A stretch of DNA of 64,000 nt from Pseudomonadota bacterium. GTDB lineage: Bacteria; Pseudomonadota; Gammaproteobacteria; Burkholderiales; Rhodocyclaceae. The stretch is from positions 1-64,000 of the forward strand of contig JAKOTN010000159.1 in NCBI GenBank assembly GCA_029776255.1, in the 5' to 3' direction. Shown piece by piece: positions 35,105 through 44,465 of this stretch. The position numbers and the translations under genes were made by a program. The notes beneath the pieces were generated by a model, which saw only the letters and a program-made list of their open reading frames with translations, did not search any database and was not told the DNA's origin. How positions within the stretch are numbered: position 1 is the stretch's first letter; every line of letters starts with the position of its first letter.

Positions 35105-35521
35105 AACAACGCCGCAAACAGAAAGACCGGGAAAGCCTATTCAAGCGTTGCGCGGTCTTCACTCGCATCCACAACAACAAGCTCAAGTGCCGTACTCGCG
35201 TAGCGTCCGTCTTTCCCGATAGCGCCGCCAATGATCCGCACGGTAAATATCCCGGCGTATCCAGCAGCTACCTATCTGACCCGTTGAGACATCCTCGTCC
35301 TTTGTCAGAACGGATTTTTATTAAACTTTACATAATACAAATTATGCGAAATTAAATGGTCGCTGTCTGGAAGAACTTCGTGGTAACTCTTGCGTGGCTT
35401 TCCACACCCCAGGAGTATATTTCATCCTCTTCGCATTCACACATGCGTGCAATCGCCCGTTCTCCGAACGGGTGTCGGACGCGCTTGCGCGGTGTGTTTG
35501 GCCAGGTGGCCTGGCAACGAT
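35105..35521. other. Convergent intergenic region with palindromes
   Basis: It separates dksA and cysB. It contains a perfect AT-rich palindrome, cataat-acaa-attatg (35331-35346), in an AT-rich patch, and a hairpin cccgttc-tcc-gaacggg (35456-35472) just past the cysB stop. Neither has a T-run. No gene is supported. Confidence 0.45.
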
Positions 35522-36448
35522 TTACTTCTGAATCTGGATCATCGTCCTGAGGGATTCCTCGCCGATGTCCGGACAGATTTTCTCGATGAACGCCAGCGCG
35601 TAGCTGCGCAGATAGATTCCACGGCGAACGGCGAGCCGGGTGGTGCTTTCCGGAAACAGGTGTGGCACGGCGATTCGCGCCAGATGGCGGTCCTTGACGT
35701 TATCGTAGGCCATCGAGGCGACGATCCCGACACCGAGACCAAGTTCGACGTAGGTCTTGATCACGTCGGCGTCGATCGCCGAAAGCACGATGTCCGGCAC
35801 CACGCCGGCGTCGGCAAAGGCCTTGTCGATGTGCGTGCGACCGGTAAAACCTTCGTGATACGTGATGATCGGGTATTCGCCAATCGCTTCCAACGTCAGT
35901 TTCTCGGCTTGCAACAGCGGATGACCATGTGGAACGACCAGCGCATGGTGCCAGCGATAGAACGGAAAAGTGGCCAATTCCGGCACCTTGTCGAGTTGTT
36001 CGGTGGCGATGCCGACGTCCGCCTCGCCGGCAACCAGTTTTTCGGCGATCTCGACCGGGCTGCCTTGATGCAGCGCGAGGTGCACTTTCGGGTAGTCGGC
36101 CTTGAACCATTTGATGATCTGCGGCAGCGCGTAACGGGCCTGGGTGTGGGTGGTGGCGACCACGAAATGTCCGGTTTCACGGCTGGCGAACTGATCGGCG
36201 ATGCGGCGCAGGTTCTGGGTGTCGAGCAGGATGCGGTCGACAACTTCCGCCAGTTCCTTGCCGGGTTCGGTCAGCCCCAACAGCCGCTTGCCGCGACGAT
36301 GGAAGATTTCGATGCCGAGCTCGTCCTCGAGATCCTTGATGTGCTTGCTGACGCCCGGTTGCGAGGTGTACAGGGCATTGGCCACCTCGGTCAGGTTAAA
36401 GTCCTGGCGCAAGGTTTCGCGAATGATTCTTAGCTGTTGAAAATTCAT
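35522..36448 (-). CDS. cysB: Sulfur assimilation regulator CysB
   Basis: 308 residues: HTH IIRETLRQDFNLTEVANALY and TSQPGVSKHIKDLEDELGIE, effector domain with VATTHTQARYALPQIIKWF and AIDADVIKTYVELGLGVGIV. These are the CysB hallmarks (Thr100 and Thr102 region for sulfate or O-acetylserine binding). It sits 11 bp downstream of cysA as last gene of the sulfate uptake locus, the usual betaproteobacterial order, so it likely activates its own operon when cysteine is low. Confidence 0.93.
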   Translation of the reverse strand: MNFQQLRIIRETLRQDFNLTEVANALYTSQPGVSKHIKDLEDELGIEIFHRRGKRLLGLTEPGKELAEVVDRILLDTQNLRRIADQFASRETGHFVVATTHTQARYALPQIIKWFKADYPKVHLALHQGSPVEIAEKLVAGEADVGIATEQLDKVPELATFPFYRWHHALVVPHGHPLLQAEKLTLEAIGEYPIITYHEGFTGRTHIDKAFADAGVVPDIVLSAIDADVIKTYVELGLGVGIVASMAYDNVKDRHLARIAVPHLFPESTTRLAVRRGIYLRSYALAFIEKICPDIGEESLRTMIQIQK

Positions 36449-36459
36449 GTTTTTTTACC

Positions 36460-37536
36460 TCATGCCGCCAGCGCTGGTGTCTGAAAAACGCGGATTTGGC
36501 GCGGGCGCAACGACACCACGTCGCCTGCGGCAAGCGCCAGCAAGCGGAACAGGTCGCGCGCGACGGTGACTTCGATGACCTCGCCGTCGGAGCGGTCGAT
36601 CTCGCTGAGTTCGATGCGCGCGCTGGCTCCCACCGCGACGATGCGCACGATCTTCGCCGGCAGACCGCCGGCTTGCGCTCCCGGCAGGAGGTCGAATTCG
36701 TGCGGCCGGACGAAAGCCACCGCCTTGCCGTCGGCGTCAGCGGCGGTCTTGTCCAAGGCCAGCGCGTGATCGCCAAGGTGCAATTGCCCCTCCTCCACAC
36801 GGCCGTGGAACAGATTGACCGAACCGAGGAAATTGGCGACAAAGGGCGTTGCCGGATGGTCGTACACCGACTCCGGCGTGCCGATCTGCTCGATTTTTCC
36901 CTTGTTGATCAGCACCACGCGATCACAGACTTCCAGCGCTTCTTCCTGGTCGTGGGTGACGAAAACGCTGGTGACGTGGATTTCATCGTGCAGGCGCCGC
37001 AGCCAGCGCCGCAATTCCTTGCGCACCTTGGCGTCGAGCGCGCCGAAAGGCTCGTCGAGCAGCAGGACTTTCGGCTCCACCGCCAGCGCCCGCGCCAGCG
37101 CGATTCGCTGCCGCTGGCCACCGGAGAGCTGCGTCGGGTAGCGGTTTGCCAGCCAATCCAGTTGCACCAGTTCCAGCAAATGCTTGACGCGCCGCTGAAT
37201 CTCGCTTTCCGCCGGTCGGTGGCGGCGCGGCTTGACGCGCAAGCCAAAAGCGACGTTGTCGAAAACGCTCATGTGACGAAACAGGGCGTAGTGCTGGAAA
37301 ACGAAGCCCACTTGCCGGTCGCGGGCATGCCGGTCCGAGGCGTCGTCGCCGGCGAGCAGGATCTGTCCCCGGTCGGCGTATTCCAGACCGGCGACGATCC
37401 GCAGCAAGGTCGTTTTGCCGCAACCCGAAGGACCGAGCAAGGCGACCAGTTCGCCGGACGGAATGTCGATCGACACGTCGTCAAGCGCCTTGAACGCGCC
37501 GAATTGCTTGCTGATATTGCGGATGGCGATACTCAT
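36460..37536 (-). CDS. cysA: Sulfate/thiosulfate ABC transporter ATPase
   Basis: 358 residues. Walker [17 protein letters not shown] is near residue 35, signature [16 protein letters not shown] near 135, Walker [14 protein letters not shown] near 155, and H-loop [13 protein letters not shown] near 190. The C-terminal TOBE region ([13 protein letters not shown]-like, [15 protein letters not shown]) is present. It powers uptake of sulfate through CysT and CysW. It lies 3 bp after cysW and 11 bp before cysB. Confidence 0.96.
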   Translation of the reverse strand: MSIAIRNISKQFGAFKALDDVSIDIPSGELVALLGPSGCGKTTLLRIVAGLEYADRGQILLAGDDASDRHARDRQVGFVFQHYALFRHMSVFDNVAFGLRVKPRRHRPAESEIQRRVKHLLELVQLDWLANRYPTQLSGGQRQRIALARALAVEPKVLLLDEPFGALDAKVRKELRRWLRRLHDEIHVTSVFVTHDQEEALEVCDRVVLINKGKIEQIGTPESVYDHPATPFVANFLGSVNLFHGRVEEGQLHLGDHALALDKTAADADGKAVAFVRPHEFDLLPGAQAGGLPAKIVRIVAVGASARIELSEIDRSDGEVIEVTVARDLFRLLALAAGDVVSLRPRQIRVFQTPALAA

Positions 37537-37539
37537 GAC

Positions 37540-38433
37540 TCATTCTCCCGTTAGCGTGCTTTTCTCGTGTGTCTGCCGACGCGTCTGCCGCTCGACCAAC
37601 GTCTTCAAGCCGAGGGTGACGATGGCCAGCAGCGCCAGCAGGGAGGCGACGGCAAAGGCGGCGGCGTAGTTGTATTCGTTGTAGAGAATCTCGACGTGCA
37701 GCGGCATGGTGTTGGTCTGGCCGCGAATATGCCCGGACACCACCGACACCGCGCCGAATTCGCCCATCGCACGCGCGTTGCAGAGGATCACGCCGTAGAG
37801 CAGGCCCCACTTGATGCTCGGCAAGGTGGTGTACCGGAACATCTGCCAAGCGGAGGCGCCGAGAACGACCGCCGCCTCCTCCTCTTCCGACCCCTGCGCT
37901 TCCATCAACGGAATCAGTTCGCGGGCGACAAAGGGAAAGGTGACGAAAACCGTCGCCAGCACGATGCCGGGCAAGGCGAAGACGATCTTGATGTCGTGCG
38001 CGTGCAGCCACGGGCCGAACCAACCCTGGGCGCCGAACATCAGCACGTAAATCAGCCCGGAGATGACCGGCGACACCGAAAATGGCAGATCGATCAGCGT
38101 GATCAACACCCTTTTGCCGGCGAACTCGAACTTGGCGATGGCCCACGACGCGGCGACGCCGAACACCAGATTGAGCGGCACGGCGACGGCCGCCGCCAGC
38201 ACGGTCAGCCGGATCGCCGACCAGGCGTCGTCCTCGATCAGCGCGGCGGCGTAGGCGCCCCACCCCTTGCGCAACGCCTCGGAAAACACCGTCGCCAGGG
38301 GCAGCAACAGGAAAATGGCGAAAAAAGTCAGCGCGATGGCGATCAGTCCGCCTTTGACCCAGATCGGCTCCCGCGTGCTGGGCGCTTCGTACGCCTGTCG
38401 ATTTCCCGGAATCAGGGCAATGCTGGCGCTCAT
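37540..38433 (-). CDS. cysW: Sulfate ABC transporter permease CysW
   Basis: 297 residues, six helices, ABC permease fold. The EAA loop is [20 protein letters not shown] (about 185-205), followed by [20 protein letters not shown] and [17 protein letters not shown], the family markers of CysW. The start lies one base after the cysT stop. It pairs with CysT in the inner membrane. Confidence 0.95.
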   Translation of the reverse strand: MSASIALIPGNRQAYEAPSTREPIWVKGGLIAIALTFFAIFLLLPLATVFSEALRKGWGAYAAALIEDDAWSAIRLTVLAAAVAVPLNLVFGVAASWAIAKFEFAGKRVLITLIDLPFSVSPVISGLIYVLMFGAQGWFGPWLHAHDIKIVFALPGIVLATVFVTFPFVARELIPLMEAQGSEEEEAAVVLGASAWQMFRYTTLPSIKWGLLYGVILCNARAMGEFGAVSVVSGHIRGQTNTMPLHVEILYNEYNYAAAFAVASLLALLAIVTLGLKTLVERQTRRQTHEKSTLTGE

Positions 38434-38434
38434 G

Positions 38435-39271
38435 TCAGGCCTCCGAGGTTTGACGCTGCTGCATCCGGCCTTGCAGGGCGTTGATCAGCAGCAAAAGTAG
38501 GAACGAGATGATCAGCATCACCGACGCCACGGCGGTGGCCCCGGCGTAGTCGTACTGCTCCAGCTTGGTGATGATCATCAGCGGCGCGATCTCCGACACC
38601 ATCGGCACATTGCCGGCGATGAAGATCACCGAGCCGTATTCACCGACGGCGCGGGCGAAAGCCATCGCGAAGCCGGTCAAAAGCGCCGGCGCGATGTGCG
38701 GCAGGATGACCCTGATAAAGGTTTGCCCGCGCGAGGCGCCGAGCGCGGCGGCGGCCTCCTCCACCTCCTTCTCGAGGTCGGCGAGCACCGGCTGCACCGT
38801 GCGCACCACGAACGGCAGGCCGATGAACACCAGGGCCAGCAGCACGCCGTTTGGCGTGTAGGCGATCTGGATGTCGAAAGAGCGCAACACCCCGCCGACC
38901 GGCCCGTTCTCGGCGTAGATCGTCGCCAGGGCGATGCCGGCCACGGCGGTCGGCAAGGCGAACGGCAGGTCCACCAGCGCATCGACCAAACCCTTGCCCG
39001 GAAAACGGTAACGAACCAGTACCCAGGCGAAGACCATTCCGAAAACCACGTTGATCGCCGCCGCCGCCAGGGAAGCCCCGAAACTGAGTTGGTACGACGC
39101 CACGACCCGCGGATTGCCGACCGCCGCCCAGAACGCCTCCCAGCCCAGGGTCATGGTCTTGGCGCCGACGGCGGTGAGCGGAATCAGCACCACCAGGGTC
39201 AGATAGACCAGGGTATAGCCCATGGCCAGGGAAAAACCCGGCAAGGGGCTGTAACGCTTCAGCGGGGCCAT
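38435..39271 (-). CDS. cysT: Sulfate ABC transporter permease CysT (CysU)
   Basis: 278 residues from the ATG at 39271 with GGCGAGG upstream; a GTG two codons earlier is possible. Six helices. The EAA loop is [20 protein letters not shown], followed by [20 protein letters not shown], typical of CysT. It is separated from sbp by a terminator and about 100 bp of AT-rich DNA, so cysTWA-cysB probably has its own promoter. Confidence 0.95.
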   Translation of the reverse strand: MAPLKRYSPLPGFSLAMGYTLVYLTLVVLIPLTAVGAKTMTLGWEAFWAAVGNPRVVASYQLSFGASLAAAAINVVFGMVFAWVLVRYRFPGKGLVDALVDLPFALPTAVAGIALATIYAENGPVGGVLRSFDIQIAYTPNGVLLALVFIGLPFVVRTVQPVLADLEKEVEEAAAALGASRGQTFIRVILPHIAPALLTGFAMAFARAVGEYGSVIFIAGNVPMVSEIAPLMIITKLEQYDYAGATAVASVMLIISFLLLLLINALQGRMQQRQTSEA

Positions 39272-39277
39272 GCGCAC

Positions 39278-39415
39278 CTCGCCGGGAAAAATTCAGGGGT
39301 CACGCGAATCATTTGAACACTCCTGCTGCAACGCAACATACGATGCCGGCAGTCTAAAGAAGATTCCTTATGCAGAGAAATACTTAATTATGAAAAGTTA
39401 ATTCACAACAGGCAT
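39278..39415 (-). promoter_or_regulatory. Probable CysB-controlled promoter region of cysTWA-cysB
   Basis: The 39345-39415 part is far more AT-rich than its surroundings. On the minus strand it contains dyad-like runs ttaacttttcataattaag and gcataaggaat, similar in kind to LysR-type activator sites. No consensus match can be scored by eye. Its place, behind the sbp terminator and before cysT, supports a promoter. Confidence 0.45.
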
Positions 39416-39447
39416 AAAGAAAAAGCGGAAGGCTCATTGCCTTCCGC
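39416..39447 (-). terminator. Rho-independent terminator after sbp
   Basis: Perfect 9-bp stem gcggaaggc (39425-39433) and gccttccgc (39439-39447), loop of five, followed on the minus strand by TTTTTCTTT. It should end or attenuate the sbp transcript before cysT. Confidence 0.88.
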
Positions 39448-39476
39448 CCTCCCCTTGCCGGCCTTGCGCCGCGAGA

Positions 39477-40487
39477 TCAGCGTCTACCGCCGGGAGCGTA
39501 AATCTGGTCGAAAATGCCGCCGTCGGCGAAGTGAACCTTCTGCGCCTTGCGCCAGCCGCCGAAAGTGTCGTCGATGGTCACCAGATTGAGCTTTCCGAAC
39601 TGCCGGGCGTATTTGCTCGCCACCTTGGCGTCGCGCGGCCGGTAATAGTGTCTGGCGGCGATGTCCTGGCCTTCCGGGGAATACAGGTAGTCGAGGTAGG
39701 CCTGCGCCACCGCGCGCGTGCCGCGTTTATCCACCACCTTGTCGACCACCGACACCGGCGGCTCGGCGAGAATCGATAGCGACGGGGTGACGATCTCGAA
39801 TTTTTCCGGCCCGAGTTCCTTGATCGCCAGATAGGCTTCGTTTTCCCAGGCGATCAGCACATCGCCGATGCCCCGCTCGACAAAAGTGGTCGTCGAGCCG
39901 CGCGCGCCGGAATCGAGCACCTTGACGTTGCCGAAAAGCTGCCCGACGAATTCGCGCGCCTTGCTTTCGTTGCCTCCCGGCTGTTTCAGCGCGTACGCCC
40001 AGGCCGCCAGATAGTTCCAGCGCGCGCCGCCGGAGGTTTTCGGATTGGGGGTGATGATCGACACGCCGGGCTTGACCAGGTCGTTCCAGTCCCGGATCGC
40101 CTTGGGGTTGCCCTTGCGAACCAGAAAGACGATCGTCGAGGTGTAAGGCGCGGCGTTGTTGGGCAAGCGTTTCTGCCAGTCCGCCGGCACGATGCCCTTG
40201 TCGGCGATGGCGTCGATGTCGTAAGCCAGGGCCAGGGTCACCACGTCGGCGTCGATGCCGTCGATCACGGAGCGCGCCTGCTTGCCGGAACCGCCATGCG
40301 AGGCATTCACCTTCAGGTTGTCGCCGGATTTCCCTTTCCAGTATTTGACGAAAGCGGCGTTGTAGTCCTGATACAACTCGCGCGTCGGATCGTAGGACAC
40401 GTTGAGAATCGAGATATCGGCCGCGCGGGCGGCGCTGGCCAACAACGCGCCGGCCAGCAGACCGGTGAGTAGGCGTTTCAGTTTCAT
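39477..40487 (-). CDS. sbp: Periplasmic sulfate-binding protein
   Basis: 336 residues from the ATG at 40487, with a signal peptide ([18 protein letters not shown]). The mature part opens [20 protein letters not shown], the Sbp/CysP signature. Ligand-site segments include [38 protein letters not shown] and [20 protein letters not shown]. It captures sulfate (or thiosulfate) for CysTWA. It is the first gene of the locus. An AT-rich stretch with ttattagcttata at about 40567-40579 upstream may be a CysB site. Confidence 0.95.
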   Translation of the reverse strand: MKLKRLLTGLLAGALLASAARAADISILNVSYDPTRELYQDYNAAFVKYWKGKSGDNLKVNASHGGSGKQARSVIDGIDADVVTLALAYDIDAIADKGIVPADWQKRLPNNAAPYTSTIVFLVRKGNPKAIRDWNDLVKPGVSIITPNPKTSGGARWNYLAAWAYALKQPGGNESKAREFVGQLFGNVKVLDSGARGSTTTFVERGIGDVLIAWENEAYLAIKELGPEKFEIVTPSLSILAEPPVSVVDKVVDKRGTRAVAQAYLDYLYSPEGQDIAARHYYRPRDAKVASKYARQFGKLNLVTIDDTFGGWRKAQKVHFADGGIFDQIYAPGGRR

Positions 40488-40833
40488 GAAGACTCCGATG
40501 AAGATAGGGGGCGGTGCGGAGTCGCGGAATTTAGGAAAATTGCCCGCCGGAGCCAACGATTCTTTGCTTATTAGCTTATACGGCGCGGCGAGTCGCCAGG
40601 CCAGTATCCATTCGACACGTGGCCGCTCGACGTGCAAATCACTTGGCATTGGAACGCATGTGCCGGCGTGTTACTCTCCTTGGTTTTCGCTCGTCCGCCA
40701 TTCCTGCGGCACCTCGGTTACCCATGATGTCGCGAAGTTCTGCTGGTCGAACAGACCAAAATTTGGCGGCAACATCTACTGCATGACCTGCCAGAAGACG
40801 GCATGGGCGACATGAGCGGCAAATGAGGAAAAC
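40488..40833. other. Divergent intergenic region, no gene
   Basis: Left part: the sbp promoter region, with the near-palindrome gcttattagcttata (about 40565-40579), a candidate LysR-type site. Right part, toward the DUF4268 gene: short Cys-containing frames without similarity. Nothing else is supported. Confidence 0.4.
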
Positions 40834-41775
40834 ATGATTCAGAAGATCACCCGCATCGCGCTTCGGGAGGCGTTCAAGCACGAAGCGCTGGACTTCACGC
40901 GCTGGCTGGAAGAGAACATCGATGTCCTGAACGACTGCCTCGACATCACGCTCTCGAACGCCGGGCGTGAGCAGGCCGCCGGCGATTTTTCGGTCGACAT
41001 CGTCTGCGAGGACGAATCTGGCTCGAAGGTCATCATTGAGAACCAGCTTGAAAAGTCGAACCATGACCATCTCGGCAAAGTCATCACCTACCTCGTCGCC
41101 CTCGAAGCCAAGACCGCCATCTGGATCGTCTCCGATCCGCGTCCCGAGCATGTTTCGGCCATCACCTGGCTCAACGAGGCATCGACGGCGAGCTTTTACC
41201 TGTTGAAACTCGAAGCCATCCAGATCGGCGACTCCGCGCCAGCGCCGCTCCTGACGCTTATCGTCGGCCCGAGCGAATCGACCAAGGCGGTCGGCAAGGC
41301 GAAGCTGGAGTTCGCCGAGCGCTACGACTTGCGGCGCAACTTCTGGACGAAGCTTCTGACCTACGCCAAGACGAAGACCAAGCTCCATTCGGGCATCTCC
41401 CCCGGCAAGCAGAATTGGGTCGGGACGGGGGCCGGCAAGAGCGGTCTCGCCTACAACTATGTCGTTTGGGAGCATGAGACAGCGGCCGAGCTTTATATTG
41501 ACCGCGGCAAGGAATGCGACGGGGAAAACAAGGCGATTTTCGACGCCCTCCACGCCAAGAAGGACGAGATCGAATCCGCCTTCGCTGGCAAGCTGGACTG
41601 GCAACGACTGGACAACAAGCGCGCTTGCCGCGTCCGCGTGCTGCTCGAAGGCGGCGGATACCGGGACGACGAGGCGGCATTCGAGACGGTGCATGCCGCC
41701 ATGGTCAACGCCATGATCCGGCTGGAGCGAGCCTTCAAACCGCATGTGCAGAAGCTCTCCATCGAGAGTGCCTGA
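40834..41775 (+). CDS. DUF4268 protein with nuclease-like N-terminal domain
   Basis: 313 residues. The N-terminal half looks like a PD-(D/E)xK fold: FSVDIVCEDESGSKVIIENQ supplies D...E-x-Q/N, followed by NHDHLGKVITYLVALEAKTA, an arrangement found in restriction-like endonuclease homologues. The C-terminal half is DUF4268 (RRNFWTKLLTYAKTKTKLHS, WQRLDNKRACRVRVLLEGGG). Such proteins are frequent in restriction and defence islands, but here it stands alone in ordinary backbone without methylase. Expression signals are weak. Possibly a remnant or solitary defence gene. Confidence 0.78.
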   Translation: MIQKITRIALREAFKHEALDFTRWLEENIDVLNDCLDITLSNAGREQAAGDFSVDIVCEDESGSKVIIENQLEKSNHDHLGKVITYLVALEAKTAIWIVSDPRPEHVSAITWLNEASTASFYLLKLEAIQIGDSAPAPLLTLIVGPSESTKAVGKAKLEFAERYDLRRNFWTKLLTYAKTKTKLHSGISPGKQNWVGTGAGKSGLAYNYVVWEHETAAELYIDRGKECDGENKAIFDALHAKKDEIESAFAGKLDWQRLDNKRACRVRVLLEGGGYRDDEAAFETVHAAMVNAMIRLERAFKPHVQKLSIESA

Positions 41776-41781
41776 CAGCGG

Positions 41782-41830
41782 AGACCATCGATAAAAAACG
41801 AACGGTGGCCCGGGGGCCATGGTCTTTAGA
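41782..41830 (+). terminator. Possible terminator after the DUF4268 gene
   Basis: Nested inverted repeats: outer agaccat (41782-41788) with atggtct (41819-41825), inner tggcc (41806-41810) with ggcca (41815-41819), followed by only three T. A weak candidate. Confidence 0.35.
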
Positions 41831-41844
41831 AAGAGAAAACGACG

Positions 41845-42423
41845 ATGATGCGCGGTGTGTTTGTGAACTTGCTGATGGCCTTTCTCATGACCGTCTCGTC
41901 CGGGATGGCGCTCGCGACCGGTGAGGCGGGCGGGCGTCGGCCGGAATGGGCCGTGCCGGTGGATAAAGCGCAAAATTTGTACCGCATCGCGCCGGATCTG
42001 TACCGCAGCGCGCAACTCGACGAGGCGGCGCTGCCCTTGCTGAAATCCCTGGGAATCAAGACGGTGGTCAGCCTGCGCGCCTTTCATTCCGATCGCCGCC
42101 TGCTGCAAGGCAGCGGCATCCGCATGGCGCGGGTGAAAGTGCTGACCTGGCACATCGGCGACGACGACGTGGTCGCGTCGTTGCGCGCGATCAAGGCGGC
42201 GGCGAGCGATGGCCCGGTGCTGCTGCATTGCCAGCACGGCGCCGACCGCACCGGCCTGGTGTCGGCCATGTACCGCCTGTTATATCAAAACTGGACGCGG
42301 GAACAGGCGCTGGATGAACTCCTCAATGGCGACTACGGCTATCACGCGCTGTGGAAAAACATTCCGGAATATCTGCGGACCGTCGACCTCGAAGCGATCC
42401 GGAAACGCGTGGACGCGCCCTGA
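41845..42423 (+). CDS. Secreted dual-specificity/tyrosine phosphatase-like protein
   Basis: 192 residues with a signal peptide (VFVNLLMAFLMTVSSGMALA). The active-site loop is VLLHCQHGADRTGLVSAMYR, a perfect C-x5-R with the following T, near residue 131. An upstream general acid is likely in WHIGDDD. Bacterial proteins of this type (DSP/Tyr phosphatase, close to the plant/fungal DSP and to Wzb-unrelated periplasmic phosphatases) may act on phospholipid or inositol phosphates, as in PTPMT1 and LPS phosphatases. It lies 30 bp before the desulfurase gene on the same strand and may be its first operon partner, e.g. removing a lipid phosphate. Confidence 0.8.
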   Translation: MMRGVFVNLLMAFLMTVSSGMALATGEAGGRRPEWAVPVDKAQNLYRIAPDLYRSAQLDEAALPLLKSLGIKTVVSLRAFHSDRRLLQGSGIRMARVKVLTWHIGDDDVVASLRAIKAAASDGPVLLHCQHGADRTGLVSAMYRLLYQNWTREQALDELLNGDYGYHALWKNIPEYLRTVDLEAIRKRVDAP

Positions 42424-42453
42424 GTTTTCCGGGGCCGGCAGGAGAGGGAAACC

Positions 42454-43986
42454 GTGTTTTCGCTGTTTGCGATGTTTGGATTGCGGCGATTGGTGTCGCT
42501 GGACAACAACGCGACGACGCGCGTCGCGCCGGCGGTGGCCAAGACCATGGTCAAGGTCTTGCGGACCTGCCATGGCAATCCTTCGTCGAACTACCGCCTC
42601 GCCCGCGATTCCGCCACCGTTCTTCAGGACGCGCGGCAACGGGTGGCGGAGGCGGTGGGCGCGGCGCCGGAAGAAATTGTGTTCACGGGCAGCGCCAGCG
42701 AGGCGAACAACCAGATTCTGATGTCGTGCGCCCGGCTCGGCCTGCCGGGCCGGACGACCATCGTTTCGACGCCCATCGAACATCCATCGGTGCTGGCGAG
42801 CCTGGACGACTTGCGCGCCCTGGGCGTGACCGTCGTCTTCTGCCCGGTCGATCGTCAGGGACGGATCGTTTTCGAGCAACTCGCCGCGCGGGTCGACGCG
42901 CGGACGCTGCTGGTGTGCTGCATGCTGGCCAACAATGAAACCGGAGTGGTGCAGGAAGTGCGGCGGGTCGCCGATCTGGCGCACCGGCACGGCGCGCTGG
43001 CGATGTCGGATTGCGTGCAGGCGCTGGGCAAGATTCCCGTCGACGTGCATCGACTGGGCGTCGATTTCGCCAGTTTTTCGGCGCACAAGATCCACGGTCC
43101 CAAGGGCGTGGGCGCGCTTTACGTCGGCGCGGGTCGACCGCTGCGGCCGCTGATCCACGGCGGGCATCAGGAAAACGGCTTGCGCGCGGGAACGGAAGCG
43201 GTGCACAACATCGCCGGCTTCGCGGCCGCGTGCCGAAATGTCGCCGCGCTGCTCGCCGCCGCCGGGCGCGTCGCCGAACTGCGCGACCGCCTTGCCGAGG
43301 GAATTGGCGACATCCTGCCGGCGGCGCGGGTCAATTCGCCCGCCGACGGCCTGGCCAACACCCTCAGCGTCACGCTGCCCGGCTTCGACAGCGCCGAAGC
43401 CATCGGCTTTCTCGATTACCACGGAATCAGCGTTTCGGCCGGATCGGCGTGCAACACCCAGGCCAACGAAGCGTCGCACGTGCTGAAAGCGGTGGGGCTT
43501 TCCGACGAAGACGCCCGGCAGACCTTGCGTTTCAGCCTGTCGGCGGCGACCACGGCGCGGGAAATCCGCTACGCGCTGAAGGTCTTGCGCGCCTATCTGC
43601 GGGGCGGCGACTTGCCGGTGAGCATGGTGCGCCCGGATCAGGTCGATGAACACCTGTTGACCAACGACGATCTTTTCGTGCTCGATATTCGTGCCGCCTA
43701 CGATCGCAAATTATTGAAGGGCTTGCCGAACGCGCACGAGGCGGCGACGCCGCTGTTCCTGAAACGCTACCTGCACGCGATTCCCCGGAACAAGCATATT
43801 CTGGTATTTTGCCAAGCCGGCACCGATGGGCCGATTGCCGCCTACTACCTGAAATCGAAAGGCTATCGCCATGTCGCCTTCGTGATGGGCGGCGCGCTGG
43901 GCTGGAAGCTGTTCCAGCCGGAACTGTACGAAAAACTGGGGGACCGTAACCGGATGCCGCTGAAGACGGAAAGCGGGACGACATGA
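42454..43986 (+). CDS. Cysteine desulfurase-rhodanese fusion
   Basis: 510 residues from a GTG with GGAGAGGGAA upstream. Residues 15-385 are NifS/IscS-type: SLDNNATTRVAP, HGNPSSNYRLARD, PLP Lys212 in SFSAHKIHGPKGVGALYVG, and the persulfide Cys333 in SAGSACNTQANEASH. Residues 395-490 form a rhodanese domain (LFVLDIRAAYDRKL) with Cys453 in LVFCQAGTDGPIAAYYLKSKG. The fusion should pass sulfur from cysteine to the rhodanese cysteine. No IscU, IscA or Fe-S operon is near; the fusion heads the lipid cluster and overlaps its next gene by four bases. It may supply Fe-S clusters or sulfur for the four radical SAM proteins, or a thiolated product. Confidence 0.9.
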   Translation: MFSLFAMFGLRRLVSLDNNATTRVAPAVAKTMVKVLRTCHGNPSSNYRLARDSATVLQDARQRVAEAVGAAPEEIVFTGSASEANNQILMSCARLGLPGRTTIVSTPIEHPSVLASLDDLRALGVTVVFCPVDRQGRIVFEQLAARVDARTLLVCCMLANNETGVVQEVRRVADLAHRHGALAMSDCVQALGKIPVDVHRLGVDFASFSAHKIHGPKGVGALYVGAGRPLRPLIHGGHQENGLRAGTEAVHNIAGFAAACRNVAALLAAAGRVAELRDRLAEGIGDILPAARVNSPADGLANTLSVTLPGFDSAEAIGFLDYHGISVSAGSACNTQANEASHVLKAVGLSDEDARQTLRFSLSAATTAREIRYALKVLRAYLRGGDLPVSMVRPDQVDEHLLTNDDLFVLDIRAAYDRKLLKGLPNAHEAATPLFLKRYLHAIPRNKHILVFCQAGTDGPIAAYYLKSKGYRHVAFVMGGALGWKLFQPELYEKLGDRNRMPLKTESGTT

Positions 43987-44465
43987 GATTCCACATGATC
44001 GACCGTATCGACGAGATTTGCGAGTGGCGCTACGTCACGGCGGTCAAGTGCATCAGCCTCGCCGACGATGTGTTCAACGAGCATTTTCCGGGTTACCCGA
44101 TTTTTCCGGGCAGCCTGATTCTGGAAGGATTGGCGCAGCTTGGCGGCGCGTTCTTCGAACTGGCGATGCTGCGCCGCGGCAACACCGTGAAACGCGCCGT
44201 GCTGACCGTGGTGCGGGAATTCAAGATCAGGAAACCGGCCGGCCCCGGCGATCGGCTGGACTACCGAGCTGATATCGTGACCATGCAGGAGGAGTTCGGC
44301 GTGGTGCGCGTCGCCGCGACGCTGGACGGCGAGGTCTGCGCCAAGGGCGAGCTGATGTTTAGCTTCGTCACCCCGCCAAACGACAAGATCAGGCAATCCC
44401 GCGAAGAGTTGTATGAAATCGTGACCCGGCAGACCCGGTATACCCAAAGTGAAGATCGTCCTTGA
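43983..44465 (+). CDS. FabZ-like 3-hydroxyacyl-ACP dehydratase
   Basis: 160 residues, hotdog fold. The active-site stretch is FNEHFPGYPIFPGSLILEGL with His34 and Glu48, matching FabZ (HFPxxPxxPGxLxxE). The C-terminal 25 residues (SREELYEIVTRQTRYTQSED) extend beyond FabZ. It should dehydrate 3-hydroxyacyl-ACP to trans-2-enoyl-ACP in the cytoplasm. It overlaps the genes on both sides, so it works with this cluster's ACP rather than being the housekeeping FabZ, which normally sits with lpx genes. Confidence 0.88.
   Translation: MRFHMIDRIDEICEWRYVTAVKCISLADDVFNEHFPGYPIFPGSLILEGLAQLGGAFFELAMLRRGNTVKRAVLTVVREFKIRKPAGPGDRLDYRADIVTMQEEFGVVRVAATLDGEVCAKGELMFSFVTPPNDKIRQSREELYEIVTRQTRYTQSEDRP

Noticed and set aside
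35456-35472. Hairpin after cysB as a terminator
   Set aside because: Good stem but no T-run on either strand; left only as a note in the intergenic entry.
40639-42237. Long minus-strand frame across the DUF4268 and phosphatase genes
   Set aside because: Both plus-strand genes have recognisable domains; the minus translation has none.
42454-43986. Housekeeping IscS
   Set aside because: The rhodanese fusion, lack of isc neighbours and coupling to fabZ-like gene argue for a specialised role.
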